Shown here piece after piece: positions 36,240 through 45,012 of a stretch of DNA of 64,000 nt (positions are counted from its first letter, which is position 1; each line of letters opens with the position of its first letter). The notes beneath the pieces were generated by a model. It did no database searches. It was not told where the DNA came from and was given only the letters and a program-made list of their open reading frames with translations. Source of the stretch: JAUWTJ01 sp965603015 (lineage in GTDB: Bacteria; Pseudomonadota; Alphaproteobacteria; M2410); the NCBI GenBank assembly GCA_965603015.1, contig CBFDBJ010000003.1, positions 36,309 to 100,308 of the forward strand, in the 5' to 3' direction. The position numbers and the translations under genes are program-made.

Positions 36240-36684
36240 GATTCCGATTTGTTTGATTGTTGGTACAAAATAACAAGACGCCAATAAGTGTAAAGGTCAA
36301 AAGAGACATTGTTGGAATATTCAAAAACCCGAAGAGAGTTATGTGTGTCTCAGAACAAGGGATACCCTGCACACAGGGTTGCGCGCTTTCGGGAATGATC
36401 CCCGCAACCACGAACACATGATAGAGAGCCACAAGCCAGCCAATCGCCACCAGCGAGAACGCATAACGCACTACTTTTGGATCATAGGGGAATAACCCAA
36501 GAGCCAAAATTGGCACCAGAGGATACATGACAATTCTCTGATACCAGCACAGTTCACATACCGGGATCTGCACTATTTCACTAAAGAACAAGCTGGTGAT
36601 CGTCGCACTGGTGGCCAGTATCCAGGCGGCAAAGAGCAACATCCAGCCTTGCTGTATTGTATCCGAAGATGTTTCTTGCTTCAT
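36229..36684 (-). CDS. DsbB/BdbC-like disulfide bond formation protein
   Basis: A 151-residue inner-membrane protein with four helices. It has the quinone-side CELCWYQR motif (Cys43, Cys46) and a second pair in CVQGIPC (Cys104, Cys110). It reoxidises the DsbA-like partner and passes electrons to quinone. The compact size and motif spacing are closer to BdbC-type enzymes than to E. coli DsbB. It is the first gene of the dsbB-dsbA pair. Confidence 0.88.
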   Translation of the reverse strand: MKQETSSDTIQQGWMLLFAAWILATSATITSLFFSEIVQIPVCELCWYQRIVMYPLVPILALGLFPYDPKVVRYAFSLVAIGWLVALYHVFVVAGIIPESAQPCVQGIPCSETHITLFGFLNIPTMSLLTFTLIGVLLFCTNNQTNRNHDE

Positions 36685-36739
36685 ATGTTCTCGTCTTCTT
36701 CACATCGTATCTCAACAGCCATACCCGGGTCCCGGTCCG

Positions 36740-38494
36740 TCAGGACAGACCGATGATTTCACCGGCTTCATCAAAGCCGATGTCGAGGGCCGCAGGGTGG
36801 CGCGGCAGGCCTGGCATGGTCATGATGTCGCCGCACATGGCGACAACAAAGCCTGCTCCGGCGGACAGCCTGACCTCGCGGACAAAGAGGGAGTGGCCGG
36901 TCGGGGCGCCGATTGCTTTCGGATCGGCGGAAAAACTGTACTGTGTTTTGGCAATACAAACCGGCAGATGGCCGTACCCGAGATCTTCAAATTCTTTCAA
37001 CCGGCGCAGCGCCGAGGGGACAATCTCGACGTCTCCGGCCCGGTAAACCTGCGAGGCAACCGCTCGTATTTTATCAGCAAGCAGAGTGTCATTGTCATAG
37101 GTAAACGCCCCGCTGGCAGCGGGTTCCTCGAGCCGCCTTGCGACCGCGCGGGCAAGATCAATTGTGCCGTCGCTGCCTTCGGCCCAGTGACGCGCCACGA
37201 TCGCCTCGACACCAAGGCTCTTGCAAATGGACATGACGGCCTCGACTTCTTCGGGCGTGTCCGTCACAAAATGATTGATGGCGACAATTGGCGTGAGCCC
37301 GAAGGCTTTCATGTTTTCAACATGCCGCTTGAGATTGGAGGCTCCCGCCCTTACGGCATCGGGGGTCGGGTGCGCCAGGCTGCCCTTCGAGACACCGCCG
37401 TGCATCTTGAGCGCCCTGACCGTGGCGACGAGCACAACGGCATCGGGCCACAGTCCCGACTGGCGGCACTTGATGTTGAGAAACTTCTCTGCGCCAAGGT
37501 CAGCACCAAAACCGGCCTCTGTCACCACAACATCGCTGAGCGCCAGTGCCGCACGGGTCGCGATGACCGAATTGCAGCCGTGGGCGATGTTGGCAAACGG
37601 ACCACCGTGGATAAATACCGGATTGTGCTCCAGGCTTTGCACCAGATTGGGCGCCATGGCGTCCTTGAGAAGCACCGCCATGGCGCCGGCGGTGCCAAGG
37701 TCATCGACGGTCACCGGTGACTTGTCGCGGCGCTGGGCCACGATAATCTTGCCCAATCGTTCCTGAAGGTCGGTCAGATTTTCTGCGAGACAGAGGATCG
37801 CCATGATTTCAGAGGTCACCGTAATGTTGAAACCGTCTTCACGCGGAATACCGTGAGCCGGACCGCCAAGACCAATGGTGATGTTGCGCAAGGCGCGATC
37901 ATTCATATCGACCACGCGCTTCCAGCTGACCCTTCTGGAGTCTATCTTCTGCTCATTGCCCCAGTAGATATGGTTGTCAAGAATGGCGGACATGAGGCCG
38001 TGGGCAGCGGTAATGGCATGAAAGTCGCCATTGAAATGCAAGTTGATGTCATCCATGGGAATGACCTGCGCGCGCCCGCCACCGGCGGCGCCGCCCTTCA
38101 TGCCGAAACACGGACCAAGGGAGGGTTCGCGCAGACACGCCGATGATTTCAAGCCAATGGCATTCAGGGCATCATTAAGGCCAACACTCGTCGTCGTCTT
38201 GCCTTCGCCAGCCGGGGTTGGTGTGATGGCCGTGACCAGCACCAGCTTGCCCGGTTCCCGCTCTTTCAGGGCGTCCACAAAGGGCAGTGAGAGTTTGGCC
38301 TTGTGATGTCCGTAGGGAACCAGAGCTTCAGACTCGAGGCCAAGGCGCTCGCGGGCAATATCCAGGATCGGGAGCATTCGGGCCGCACGGGCGATCTCAA
38401 TATCCGGCGTGCCGGGGGGCGGCAGTGTGTCGCCCCGGGTCTGGGGCACACGATCTGCCGGAGCAATCGAACCGGTCTGCGTTTTGTCATCCAT
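36740..38494 (-). CDS. fhs: Formate-tetrahydrofolate ligase
   Basis: This cytosolic enzyme makes 10-formyl-THF from formate, THF and ATP. The 584-residue product is slightly longer than the family norm because of a Pro-rich N-terminal extension of about 30 residues. The ATP-loop TPTPAGEGKTTTSVGL, split as TPTPAGEGK and TTTSVGL, is intact, as are EPSLGPCFGMKGGAAGGG elements and VVTEAGFGADLG. Together with folD it completes formate entry into one-carbon metabolism. Only 55 bp separate it from the dsbB start. Confidence 0.95.
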   Translation of the reverse strand: MDDKTQTGSIAPADRVPQTRGDTLPPPGTPDIEIARAARMLPILDIARERLGLESEALVPYGHHKAKLSLPFVDALKEREPGKLVLVTAITPTPAGEGKTTTSVGLNDALNAIGLKSSACLREPSLGPCFGMKGGAAGGGRAQVIPMDDINLHFNGDFHAITAAHGLMSAILDNHIYWGNEQKIDSRRVSWKRVVDMNDRALRNITIGLGGPAHGIPREDGFNITVTSEIMAILCLAENLTDLQERLGKIIVAQRRDKSPVTVDDLGTAGAMAVLLKDAMAPNLVQSLEHNPVFIHGGPFANIAHGCNSVIATRAALALSDVVVTEAGFGADLGAEKFLNIKCRQSGLWPDAVVLVATVRALKMHGGVSKGSLAHPTPDAVRAGASNLKRHVENMKAFGLTPIVAINHFVTDTPEEVEAVMSICKSLGVEAIVARHWAEGSDGTIDLARAVARRLEEPAASGAFTYDNDTLLADKIRAVASQVYRAGDVEIVPSALRRLKEFEDLGYGHLPVCIAKTQYSFSADPKAIGAPTGHSLFVREVRLSAGAGFVVAMCGDIMTMPGLPRHPAALDIGFDEAGEIIGLS

Positions 38495-38530
38495 AATGCT
38501 TTCCCAATATCGTGGTCAGCCAGCCTTGCT

Positions 38531-38581
38531 GCCTGTGTTGGTGCCTGCGTTTGTGCCTGTGTTTCAGCATGCGTTTGTGCC
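38531..38581. repeat. Four degenerate 12-bp tandem repeats upstream of fhs
   Basis: Units of the type GCCTGYGTTKGT follow each other four times (38531, 38543, 38555, 38567), with a partial fifth. They lie 36 bp upstream of the fhs start. They could be slippage-prone sequence or repeated regulator sites. No coding function is apparent in the 231-bp gap between the SRPBCC gene and fhs. Confidence 0.5.
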
Positions 38582-38725
38582 CGGCTTGTCCTGTGCGGGT
38601 CTCAATCGAACCTGCCCGGGACAGAGAGTTGACCACCCCCTATATCATGTCCTGACCGGAGTGACATGTGGACATGAAAGTCAACTCACATCCTTTAACC
38701 ATACTCAGAATTAGAGCCACCCTCT

Positions 38726-39154
38726 TCAGGCTTCAACCCTGCTTATTGCCGCACGAACAATCTTGCGTGTCACATTTTTGAGGGCCAGCGCGTAGAGCCA
38801 GCCCATCCCGGGGATTGCAGAGGCGAAAGAGGTTTGCCACGAAAGCGCTGTTCCGCCCTCGACAGCCTCGAGACTAATGTCGGCGTGGTAGTCGCGAACC
38901 GCAAGTCCGCTGACCAGACGATAGGAAATCCGTCCCGGGCGCTCGAACCGCGTGATCTCTTCAACGATGACGTTCTTGCCGGTGCGAAATTCCCGGACCG
39001 ATCCAACACCGTCGGCATGCTTTTCACCCTGCTTTTGAATAATTGCCTCATCAATGAGGGACCACTCCGGCCAGTTTGCCGAGGCTGCCAGCAGGTCAAA
39101 AATTGCCTCCGGCGGCCGGGTTGATCGTGCCTCTACTGTGAAGGCCTGGGCCAT
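38726..39154 (-). CDS. SRPBCC (START/Bet v1-like) family protein
   Basis: A 142-residue protein with the polyketide-cyclase/START-like pattern. The N-terminus is RSTRPPEAIFDLLA, followed by WPEWSLIDEA, the central strands EITRFERPGRISYR and a C-terminal helix ending in ALKNVTRKIVR. Such proteins bind hydrophobic ligands, and the ligand is unknown here. The start at 39154 is favoured because the longer frame to 39304 has no similarity. It diverges from kbl. Confidence 0.75.
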   Translation of the reverse strand: MAQAFTVEARSTRPPEAIFDLLAASANWPEWSLIDEAIIQKQGEKHADGVGSVREFRTGKNVIVEEITRFERPGRISYRLVSGLAVRDYHADISLEAVEGGTALSWQTSFASAIPGMGWLYALALKNVTRKIVRAAISRVEA

Positions 39155-39306
39155 TGTCAGACTTCTCCCGTCAAACGAATCGGTCACAAAGTACCGCCAG
39201 ACTGAACCCCGGACAAGGTTGACGAGGCCCGATCCATTATCGAGGCAACGGATTGAAAACCGTGCTATGGAGGCGTGGTCGCCAACAGATTCTCGGGGAA
39301 ACACCC

Positions 39307-40497
39307 ATGATTGATGACTATGCCCAATATATTCGAACCGAACTGAAGGCCGTCGAGGACGCCGGGCTCTACAAGAGCGAGCGGATCATTGCCTCGCCGC
39401 AGCAGGCCGAGATTGAGCTGGCCGATGGCAGCAAAGTGATCAATTTCTGCGCCAACAACTATCTTGGCCTGTCGGACCATCCGGACCTGATCAAGGCCGG
39501 TCAGGCGGCGCTGGAGCGATATGGCTACGGCATGTCGTCGGTGCGTTTCATCTGCGGGACACAGACAATCCACAAAGAGCTCGAGGAGCGCATCGCCGGG
39601 TTCCTCAAGATGGAAGACTGCATTCTCTACTCGTCGTGTTTTGATGCCAACACCGGCCTGTTCGAGACCTTGCTGGATGACCGCGATGCCATCATCAGTG
39701 ACGCGCTCAATCATGCCAGCGTTATTGACGGCATCAGGCTGTGCAAGGCCAAGCGGTATCGCTATGCCAACAATGACATGGGCGAGCTGGAAGAAAATCT
39801 CAAAGCGGCAAGTGACGCGCGCTTCCGTTTGATTGCAACGGACGGTGTCTTTTCGATGGACGGGGTGATCGCCAATCTGCCGGCGATTTGTGATCTGGCG
39901 GAAAAGTATGATGCGATGGTCATGGTCGACGACTCCCATGCTGTCGGCTTCATTGGCGCGCACGGGCGCGGCACACCGGAGCTGTGCGGCGTGGAGGGCC
40001 GGGTCCACATCATCACAGGCACGCTGGGCAAGGCGCTTGGCGGCGGCTCGGGCGGATATACTGTGGCGCGCCGGGACATCGTTGACTGGCTGAGACAAAA
40101 GTCGCGCCCTTATCTGTTTTCCAATGCGCTTGCCCCGGTCGTCGTCGGCGCCTCGCTGCGCGCTGTGGACTTGCTCGAGGAAAGCGGCGCCCTGCGCGCC
40201 AGGCTCAGGGACAACACACAGTTCTTTCGCAAGGAAATGCAGGACCTCGGCTTTACGGTGTCGGGCGATGATCATCCCATTGCCCCGGTCATGCTTGGCG
40301 ATGCAAAACTCGCCGGCAAGATGGCCGACGCCTTGCTCAGGCACGGCATTTACGTTATCGGATTTTCATTCCCGGTGGTGCCCAAGGGGCAGGCGCGGAT
40401 TCGCACGCAACTCTCAGCCGTCCACGAACCGCGCCACCTTGAACACGCCATCGGTGCCTTTGCCAGAATTGGCAGAGACCTTGGTATTATAGATTAG
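39307..40497 (+). CDS. kbl: 2-amino-3-ketobutyrate CoA ligase (glycine C-acetyltransferase)
   Basis: A PLP enzyme that cleaves 2-amino-3-oxobutyrate with CoA to glycine and acetyl-CoA. Its length of 396 aa is typical. NFCANNYLGLS near the N-terminus, DDSHAVGFIG and the PLP-binding Lys242 in GTLGKALGG are present. The tdh gene follows 13 bp downstream, so the pair performs threonine breakdown to glycine. The start at 39307 follows GGGGAAAC. Confidence 0.96.
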   Translation: MIDDYAQYIRTELKAVEDAGLYKSERIIASPQQAEIELADGSKVINFCANNYLGLSDHPDLIKAGQAALERYGYGMSSVRFICGTQTIHKELEERIAGFLKMEDCILYSSCFDANTGLFETLLDDRDAIISDALNHASVIDGIRLCKAKRYRYANNDMGELEENLKAASDARFRLIATDGVFSMDGVIANLPAICDLAEKYDAMVMVDDSHAVGFIGAHGRGTPELCGVEGRVHIITGTLGKALGGGSGGYTVARRDIVDWLRQKSRPYLFSNALAPVVVGASLRAVDLLEESGALRARLRDNTQFFRKEMQDLGFTVSGDDHPIAPVMLGDAKLAGKMADALLRHGIYVIGFSFPVVPKGQARIRTQLSAVHEPRHLEHAIGAFARIGRDLGIID

Positions 40498-40510
40498 GGG
40501 AGACTGTCCC

Positions 40511-41536
40511 ATGCGCTGCCTCGCAAAGACAAAGGCTGAAACCGGCATCTGGATGGAAGACGCTCCCATCCCGACAGTGGGCCACAACGATGTCCTGATC
40601 AAGATCTCGAAGACGGCGATTTGCGGAACCGATGTCCATATCTACAACTGGGACACGTGGAGCCAGCAGACCATTCCGGTTCCCATGACCATCGGCCATG
40701 AGTTCGCGGGAGAGATCGTCGAGACCGGCAGTGAGGTCGAGGGCCTCAAGGTCGGCGACCGGGTTTCCGGAGAAGGCCATATAACGTGCGGTCATTGCCG
40801 CAATTGCCGCGCCGGGCGGCGGCACCTGTGCCGGAATTCTGTCGGGGTTGGCGTTAATCGAACCGGCAGCTTTGCAGAATATCTCGCAATTCCGGCGACC
40901 AATGCGTTTCCGCTTTCGGAGTCCATAAGCGATGAAATGGGCGCAATTCTTGATCCGTTTGGCAATGCGGCACACACCGCCTTGTCATTCGATCTCGTTG
41001 GAGAAGATGTTCTGATCACCGGTGCGGGACCGATTGGCATTATGGCGACGGCGATCTGTCGTCACGTTGGTGCCCGTCATGTGGTCGTTACCGATATCAA
41101 TGACTATCGCCTCGACCTTGCCAGGAAGATGGGCGCAACCCGGGTGGTCAATGTGGCGAATGAAAGGATTGATGATGTCATGCCCGAGCTGGGGATGACC
41201 GAAGGGTTCGACATCGGGCTTGAGATGTCGGGCAACGAACAGGCCATTGCGGATCTTATGAAAGCCATGAACTTCGGGGCAAAGGTTGCCCTCCTCGGCC
41301 TGTTGCCGGGACCGATCAGGATGGACTGGAACGAGATGATCCTGAAGGGGCTCTTTGTCAAAGGCATCTATGGACGCGAAATGTTCGAGACCTGGTACAA
41401 GATGACCGCCATGCTGGAAACCGGCCTCGACCTGACCCCGATCATCACCCACCGCTTCCCGATCGAGGAGTTCCAGCAGGGCTTTGATGCCATGCGGTCC
41501 GGACAGTCCGGCAAGGTCATTCTCGACTGGACGTGA
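40511..41536 (+). CDS. tdh: L-threonine 3-dehydrogenase
   Basis: A zinc-dependent medium-chain dehydrogenase that oxidises threonine to 2-amino-3-oxobutyrate with NAD+. The 341-residue protein has the catalytic zinc ligands Cys38, His63 and Glu64, and structural zinc cysteines 93, 96, 99 and 107. The Rossmann element is GAGPIGIMA. It is the second gene of the kbl-tdh operon. Nothing is atypical. Confidence 0.96.
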   Translation: MRCLAKTKAETGIWMEDAPIPTVGHNDVLIKISKTAICGTDVHIYNWDTWSQQTIPVPMTIGHEFAGEIVETGSEVEGLKVGDRVSGEGHITCGHCRNCRAGRRHLCRNSVGVGVNRTGSFAEYLAIPATNAFPLSESISDEMGAILDPFGNAAHTALSFDLVGEDVLITGAGPIGIMATAICRHVGARHVVVTDINDYRLDLARKMGATRVVNVANERIDDVMPELGMTEGFDIGLEMSGNEQAIADLMKAMNFGAKVALLGLLPGPIRMDWNEMILKGLFVKGIYGREMFETWYKMTAMLETGLDLTPIITHRFPIEEFQQGFDAMRSGQSGKVILDWT

Positions 41537-41573
41537 GGGGCCCGTCTGCCAGCGCGAACTGATGAGCACAGAA

Positions 41574-42962
41574 CTAGAAACTTCGCGCCAAGCCAAAGTT
41601 GACCGAATGGCGACTGTAGCTAAACATCTCCAGATTGGAGAAAGCCTCTGTATACTGATACCCCGTTGTTGGCGCGAACCCGTAAAGGCGCCAGTCGCGC
41701 TTTGTCCACTCCAGGGACAGTGAAGCGACAAGATCTTGCCTCTGTTTGCCAAAGGTCACATGGGGCCTGTCGTAGGTCCGATAAGTAATATCCGGCCGTA
41801 TTTCTACAGAGAACCCCCTGGGGAGTTCCTTGCGGTAGCCAAATCCCAGTCCAATTTGACCATAGGACCAGGACGGTTCGGCGGCGTAATAGCGCGCGGC
41901 TCTCATGACATAGACGCCGCGTGAGGTGCCGCTCAAGATCCGGTAAAGCGAGGTCGCAAGAGAGAACTGATTGCCATCATCATAATCTCTCTGGTCGAAA
42001 TCCAGTCCCCGAATTTCAAGGTCCGCAATCAACACTGATCCCGACGGCAGGCCCTTCTCGACGCGCATTTTTACCCCGCCCGAATTTTGAAACCTCTGCC
42101 CGCCATACCAGCGCCTTGATCCCGTTACGGCCACCCAGATGGTCTCACTTCCGTTGCTCCATGACGGGCCCGAGGCTATTGTTGCGGTGGTGTCGTCAAA
42201 CTCATTGTTGCTGTAATCCGCGCGCCACACACTCGCTGTGGAACGAAGTTTTGTGGTGCTCCCGAGGGGCAAAAAGTAGCTGCCGGCCACAAAACCGGTA
42301 ACGCCAAATCCGGATACCTTGCGGGCCTCATCGGAGAGTTCAAACGGCAACCCGAAGAGATCGACCGATGTCAGATCCGGGCCGCCATTCAAATTGGAAT
42401 TGGGTGTCAGGCTCAAGCCGAAATCGAGTCGATATTTCTCACGGGCACGGATTTTGACCAGCGTATTTTTGATGCCCTGTCGGACCGCATCCGGGAGGTT
42501 GCCTGTGAGGGCATAATTGAAATGGTATTTCGCTGCCCGGTCCCGACCGGATAAAAACAGATTGCGTGCCAGATGCAAGCGAACCCGGACCAGTTGCGGC
42601 GAGGCCGCCAGGATCTGTCGGTATAATTCGTTTGCCTCTTCGACATCGCCTCTTTGCTCGGCGATGCGGGCTTTGAGGAAAGAGACGCTGGCCTGATCAG
42701 CAATGTCTGGCCCGGCCTGTTTTAACATTTGGTCCGCCTTGTCGTATTGCCCGCTCGCAACAAGACCCCGGATGACTTGCAGCAACTCCTCGGCGGTCAG
42801 TTCTATCTCGACGGGTTGCCGCAGCTGTGGCTGAGAGACTGAAGGGGATCGCTGTTCCGCCCCGGCAGACGCGGACAATCCGCCTGCGGCCAGGATGGCG
42901 GCAAGTCCAACTACAGATTTGATCGAGGCCTTTCGCCGCATTCTGTGCCACCTCTCCTTCAT
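41574..42962 (-). CDS. Slam-like outer-membrane protein (surface lipoprotein assembly modifier)
   Basis: About 462 residues. A signal peptide (SVVGLAAILAAGGLSASAGA) is followed by TPR-like helices (about 60-190; LFLSGRDRAAKYHFNYAL is typical of the family) and a C-terminal beta-barrel of alternating aromatic strands ending in SVNFGLARSF with a terminal Phe. This two-part plan (TPR plus DUF560 barrel) defines Slam proteins, which move lipoproteins to the cell surface. The divergent neighbour encodes a TbpB-like lipoprotein, the expected client. Starts at 42962 or 42941 are both possible; the latter has GAAGGAGAGG upstream. Confidence 0.82.
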   Translation of the reverse strand: MKERWHRMRRKASIKSVVGLAAILAAGGLSASAGAEQRSPSVSQPQLRQPVEIELTAEELLQVIRGLVASGQYDKADQMLKQAGPDIADQASVSFLKARIAEQRGDVEEANELYRQILAASPQLVRVRLHLARNLFLSGRDRAAKYHFNYALTGNLPDAVRQGIKNTLVKIRAREKYRLDFGLSLTPNSNLNGGPDLTSVDLFGLPFELSDEARKVSGFGVTGFVAGSYFLPLGSTTKLRSTASVWRADYSNNEFDDTTATIASGPSWSNGSETIWVAVTGSRRWYGGQRFQNSGGVKMRVEKGLPSGSVLIADLEIRGLDFDQRDYDDGNQFSLATSLYRILSGTSRGVYVMRAARYYAAEPSWSYGQIGLGFGYRKELPRGFSVEIRPDITYRTYDRPHVTFGKQRQDLVASLSLEWTKRDWRLYGFAPTTGYQYTEAFSNLEMFSYSRHSVNFGLARSF

Positions 42963-43085
42963 CAAATATTCCACCCCCTCAGCGAGAGTGCGGTCCTGGG
43001 CCGCGACTAACCTCACCAGCAAGTGCTGATTGTGCAACACATTTAGACCGGACATAATTCCCGCTTCGATTAGTATTGACGCATA

Positions 43086-43123
43086 TATACACACTATCTA
43101 GGGTTAAGGCATCAATGTGTATA
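43086..43123. promoter_or_regulatory. Inverted repeat between the Slam-like and TbpB-like genes
   Basis: TATACACA (43086-43093) and TGTGTATA (43116-43123) are exact inverted 8-mers with a 22-base spacer in the divergent promoter region. They would suit a shared operator. No Fur-box match is evident. Confidence 0.4.
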
Positions 43124-43159
43124 GAAAAAGCGCTATGCGGGTATTCGGGGGTGTGGATC

Positions 43160-44089
43160 ATGGTTATATCGAAGATGAAGAAGGCCGGCTTTATTGCACA
43201 ATGCTGCGCCATTGGCGTGGCTCTTGTGGGATGTGGCGGCGGATCAACAGGCGCTTCTGTTTCACCAGCGGTTGCTCAACCCCCGCCTCCTGCACCGGTA
43301 CCAAATCTGGTCAACACAGAGACCTTTGACGTTGCCTCAGCGGTCATGTCCCTTGACGTATCCCTGTCAGGACAGGGAAGTGACCAATCCTACAGCTCCG
43401 GTAACATCAGCCCTTCGACTCAGGTCACTTACAATGCCTCTTCTGACAGCTTCACCTTGAAGATTATTCAGGGCGACGCAAACTATAACCAGACTTTTTC
43501 ACCCGCAAATATCGACGCGGCGCAAAGCGATGCCAATTTTACGATCTATGACAAATCCGGCGACCTGCTCATCTATCTGAACCCCCACGCCCCGCTGCTC
43601 GATCTGGAGTATGTAACACTTGGCGCATGGGTATCGGATGCGGCGTCACCCAGGGACCTGACGTTTGGCTATCTTGCAGGCGGCATTCAAACGCCCGATG
43701 GTGATATGCCCACAACCGGGACAGCCTCCTACCAGGGCGAGATTGCCGGGACCGGCGTCACCAAACCGCTGGGCGTACTCTATCTCATAGCGGGACCGGT
43801 TGCCATTGAAGCAGACTTCGCAACGGGCAGTGTGGTCAGTACGGTTACAGTTCTTCGTACAGACTATCTCACCGGAGGGACCTATGCCCCGTACCTCTTT
43901 GAATCCGACGGAACCATTGCCACCGGCACCAATTTGTTTGGCGGGACAATTTCCAGCCTTGATGGCCGCGGCCTTATCGGTCGGCTTGATGGCGCGTTCT
44001 TTGGCCCCACCGCCAACGAGGTTGGCGGCACGTTTAACGCCTCGAATGCCAGTGATGATATGGTCGGCGTTTTTGTCGGCGGCCCATAA
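43160..44089 (+). CDS. TbpB-like surface lipoprotein, probable Slam client
   Basis: About 309 residues. The lipobox is VALVGC, followed by GGGS and a Pro-rich linker (PPPPAP). A beta-rich domain follows, and the C-terminus FFGPTANEVGGTFNAS closely matches the last strands of transferrin-binding-protein-B-type barrels. The divergent Slam-like gene is its likely exporter to the cell surface. The ligand (iron, heme, cobalamin or adhesion) cannot be told. The start at 43160 has GGGGTG upstream; 43175 and 43109 are alternatives. Just after it comes the fourth scpA tail fragment. Confidence 0.75.
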   Translation: MVISKMKKAGFIAQCCAIGVALVGCGGGSTGASVSPAVAQPPPPAPVPNLVNTETFDVASAVMSLDVSLSGQGSDQSYSSGNISPSTQVTYNASSDSFTLKIIQGDANYNQTFSPANIDAAQSDANFTIYDKSGDLLIYLNPHAPLLDLEYVTLGAWVSDAASPRDLTFGYLAGGIQTPDGDMPTTGTASYQGEIAGTGVTKPLGVLYLIAGPVAIEADFATGSVVSTVTVLRTDYLTGGTYAPYLFESDGTIATGTNLFGGTISSLDGRGLIGRLDGAFFGPTANEVGGTFNASNASDDMVGVFVGGP

Positions 44090-44124
44090 GGCCCCGGCAC
44101 AGCTTTATAACCAGCAAGACTCCC

Positions 44125-44181
44125 GCCGACGCGGCGGTGAAGCTGCCTGAGGATTTGAGTGTGGCGCTCGGGTTGGGGTGA
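44125..44181 (+). pseudogene. Short scpA 3'-end fragment (tail copy 4)
   Basis: Nineteen codons including the stop align with the scpA end (ADAAVKLPEDLSVALGLG). It is in the same orientation as scpA and lies about 11 kb downstream of it. Leu-to-Pro and Val-to-Leu changes show decay. It shares GCGCTCGGG with the native gene and TTGAGTG with tail copies 2 and 3. Confidence 0.75.
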
Positions 44182-44195
44182 GGGGCGCGCCAAAG

Positions 44196-44495
44196 CTACT
44201 CCCGCAACGTCTTGATGACGTTCAGGACTTCGATGCGCGGGTCGCCTTGTGTCTGGTAGGCAGCGCCGATGGAGGCCCTGAGGTCTGAGTCGCGGTACTC
44301 GAGAAAATCGCCCTGCGACTTCCACAGATAAAGCCCGCCATATTCGCCGGTCGCGGCGTCCTGTAGATAATATTTCTGCGTCAGGCCGGCGAGCGCCTTG
44401 AACTCGCCGCTGCGCGCGTCGATGACCTTGCGGACCTCATCCATACCCAGCGCTGACTTGAACCTTACCAAAACGACTAACTCGGGACTGGTCAT
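44196..44495 (-). CDS. Small alpha/beta-barrel-like protein (99 aa)
   Basis: A 99-residue protein starting at the ATG at 44495, with AAAGGAG nine bases upstream. The pattern ELVVLVRFKSALGMDEV, LAGLTQKYYLQD and YGGLYLWKS resembles the ferredoxin-like fold of YdhR/antibiotic-biosynthesis-monooxygenase-type proteins. No catalytic residue is certain. It is isolated, between the last scpA tail and the quorum-sensing genes. Confidence 0.7.
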   Translation of the reverse strand: MTSPELVVLVRFKSALGMDEVRKVIDARSGEFKALAGLTQKYYLQDAATGEYGGLYLWKSQGDFLEYRDSDLRASIGAAYQTQGDPRIEVLNVIKTLRE

Positions 44496-45012
44496 GATGT
44501 TTTTCTCCTTTGATATGTTTCCGCCTGGCTGATCAGATTGACTGACAGCATACGCAGTTTGGTGTTGGAGCCAACCCCCTTCCGCCATCTTCCGCGGCAG
44601 CTGTTCGCCAACATCGGCTTTGGTGCCATCGGCGTGTGGACGATGCGGGGACATTTTTCGACAGTGCGAAAACCGGTGGGACCCGCGCGAATCACTCTGG
44701 CTGCCAACTGCCTGAACTCTTCCAACCACTGTGAATGCTCTTTGTTGAGAGAAAAGCACACGCACGAGGAGGCCCCTGGTTGAGTTCAAAGTAACCCGAA
44801 GGAAACTGAAGCAATCAATCCTCCAGATGTATGAAACCAATATGTTAGATACAAAACTTCATGTCGCGTCTCTGTTGAATAAATTCAGGACCGGGAGGAT
44901 TTTGATAGTTTTGTAACTAAATAAAAAATCATCGTGCCATTGTCGAATTGTCAGTGCTAGACTCTGACAGAGAGCCGGCTCCCTGACCGGGGGATGTTAA
45001 AGGAAATCAACA
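44496..45012. other. 517-bp region upstream of luxR, no gene seen
   Basis: The left two thirds are GC-rich with open frames on both strands but no recognisable protein or ribosome binding site. The right third is AT-rich and probably holds the luxR promoter, with a TGTCAG/CTGACA dyad at 44949-44969. Confidence 0.45.
44949..44969. promoter_or_regulatory. Dyad upstream of luxR, possible lux-box-like site
   Basis: TGTCAG and CTGACA flank a 9-bp spacer, giving a 21-bp element ending 43 bp before the luxR start. The size fits a LuxR-type operator, but the arm sequence does not match the classical CTG-N10-CAG consensus. Confidence 0.35.

Noticed and set aside
44496..44840. Possible upstream extension of the 99-aa gene or a separate small gene
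   Set aside because: The frame is open but has no similarity, and the internal ATG at 44495 has an excellent ribosome binding site.
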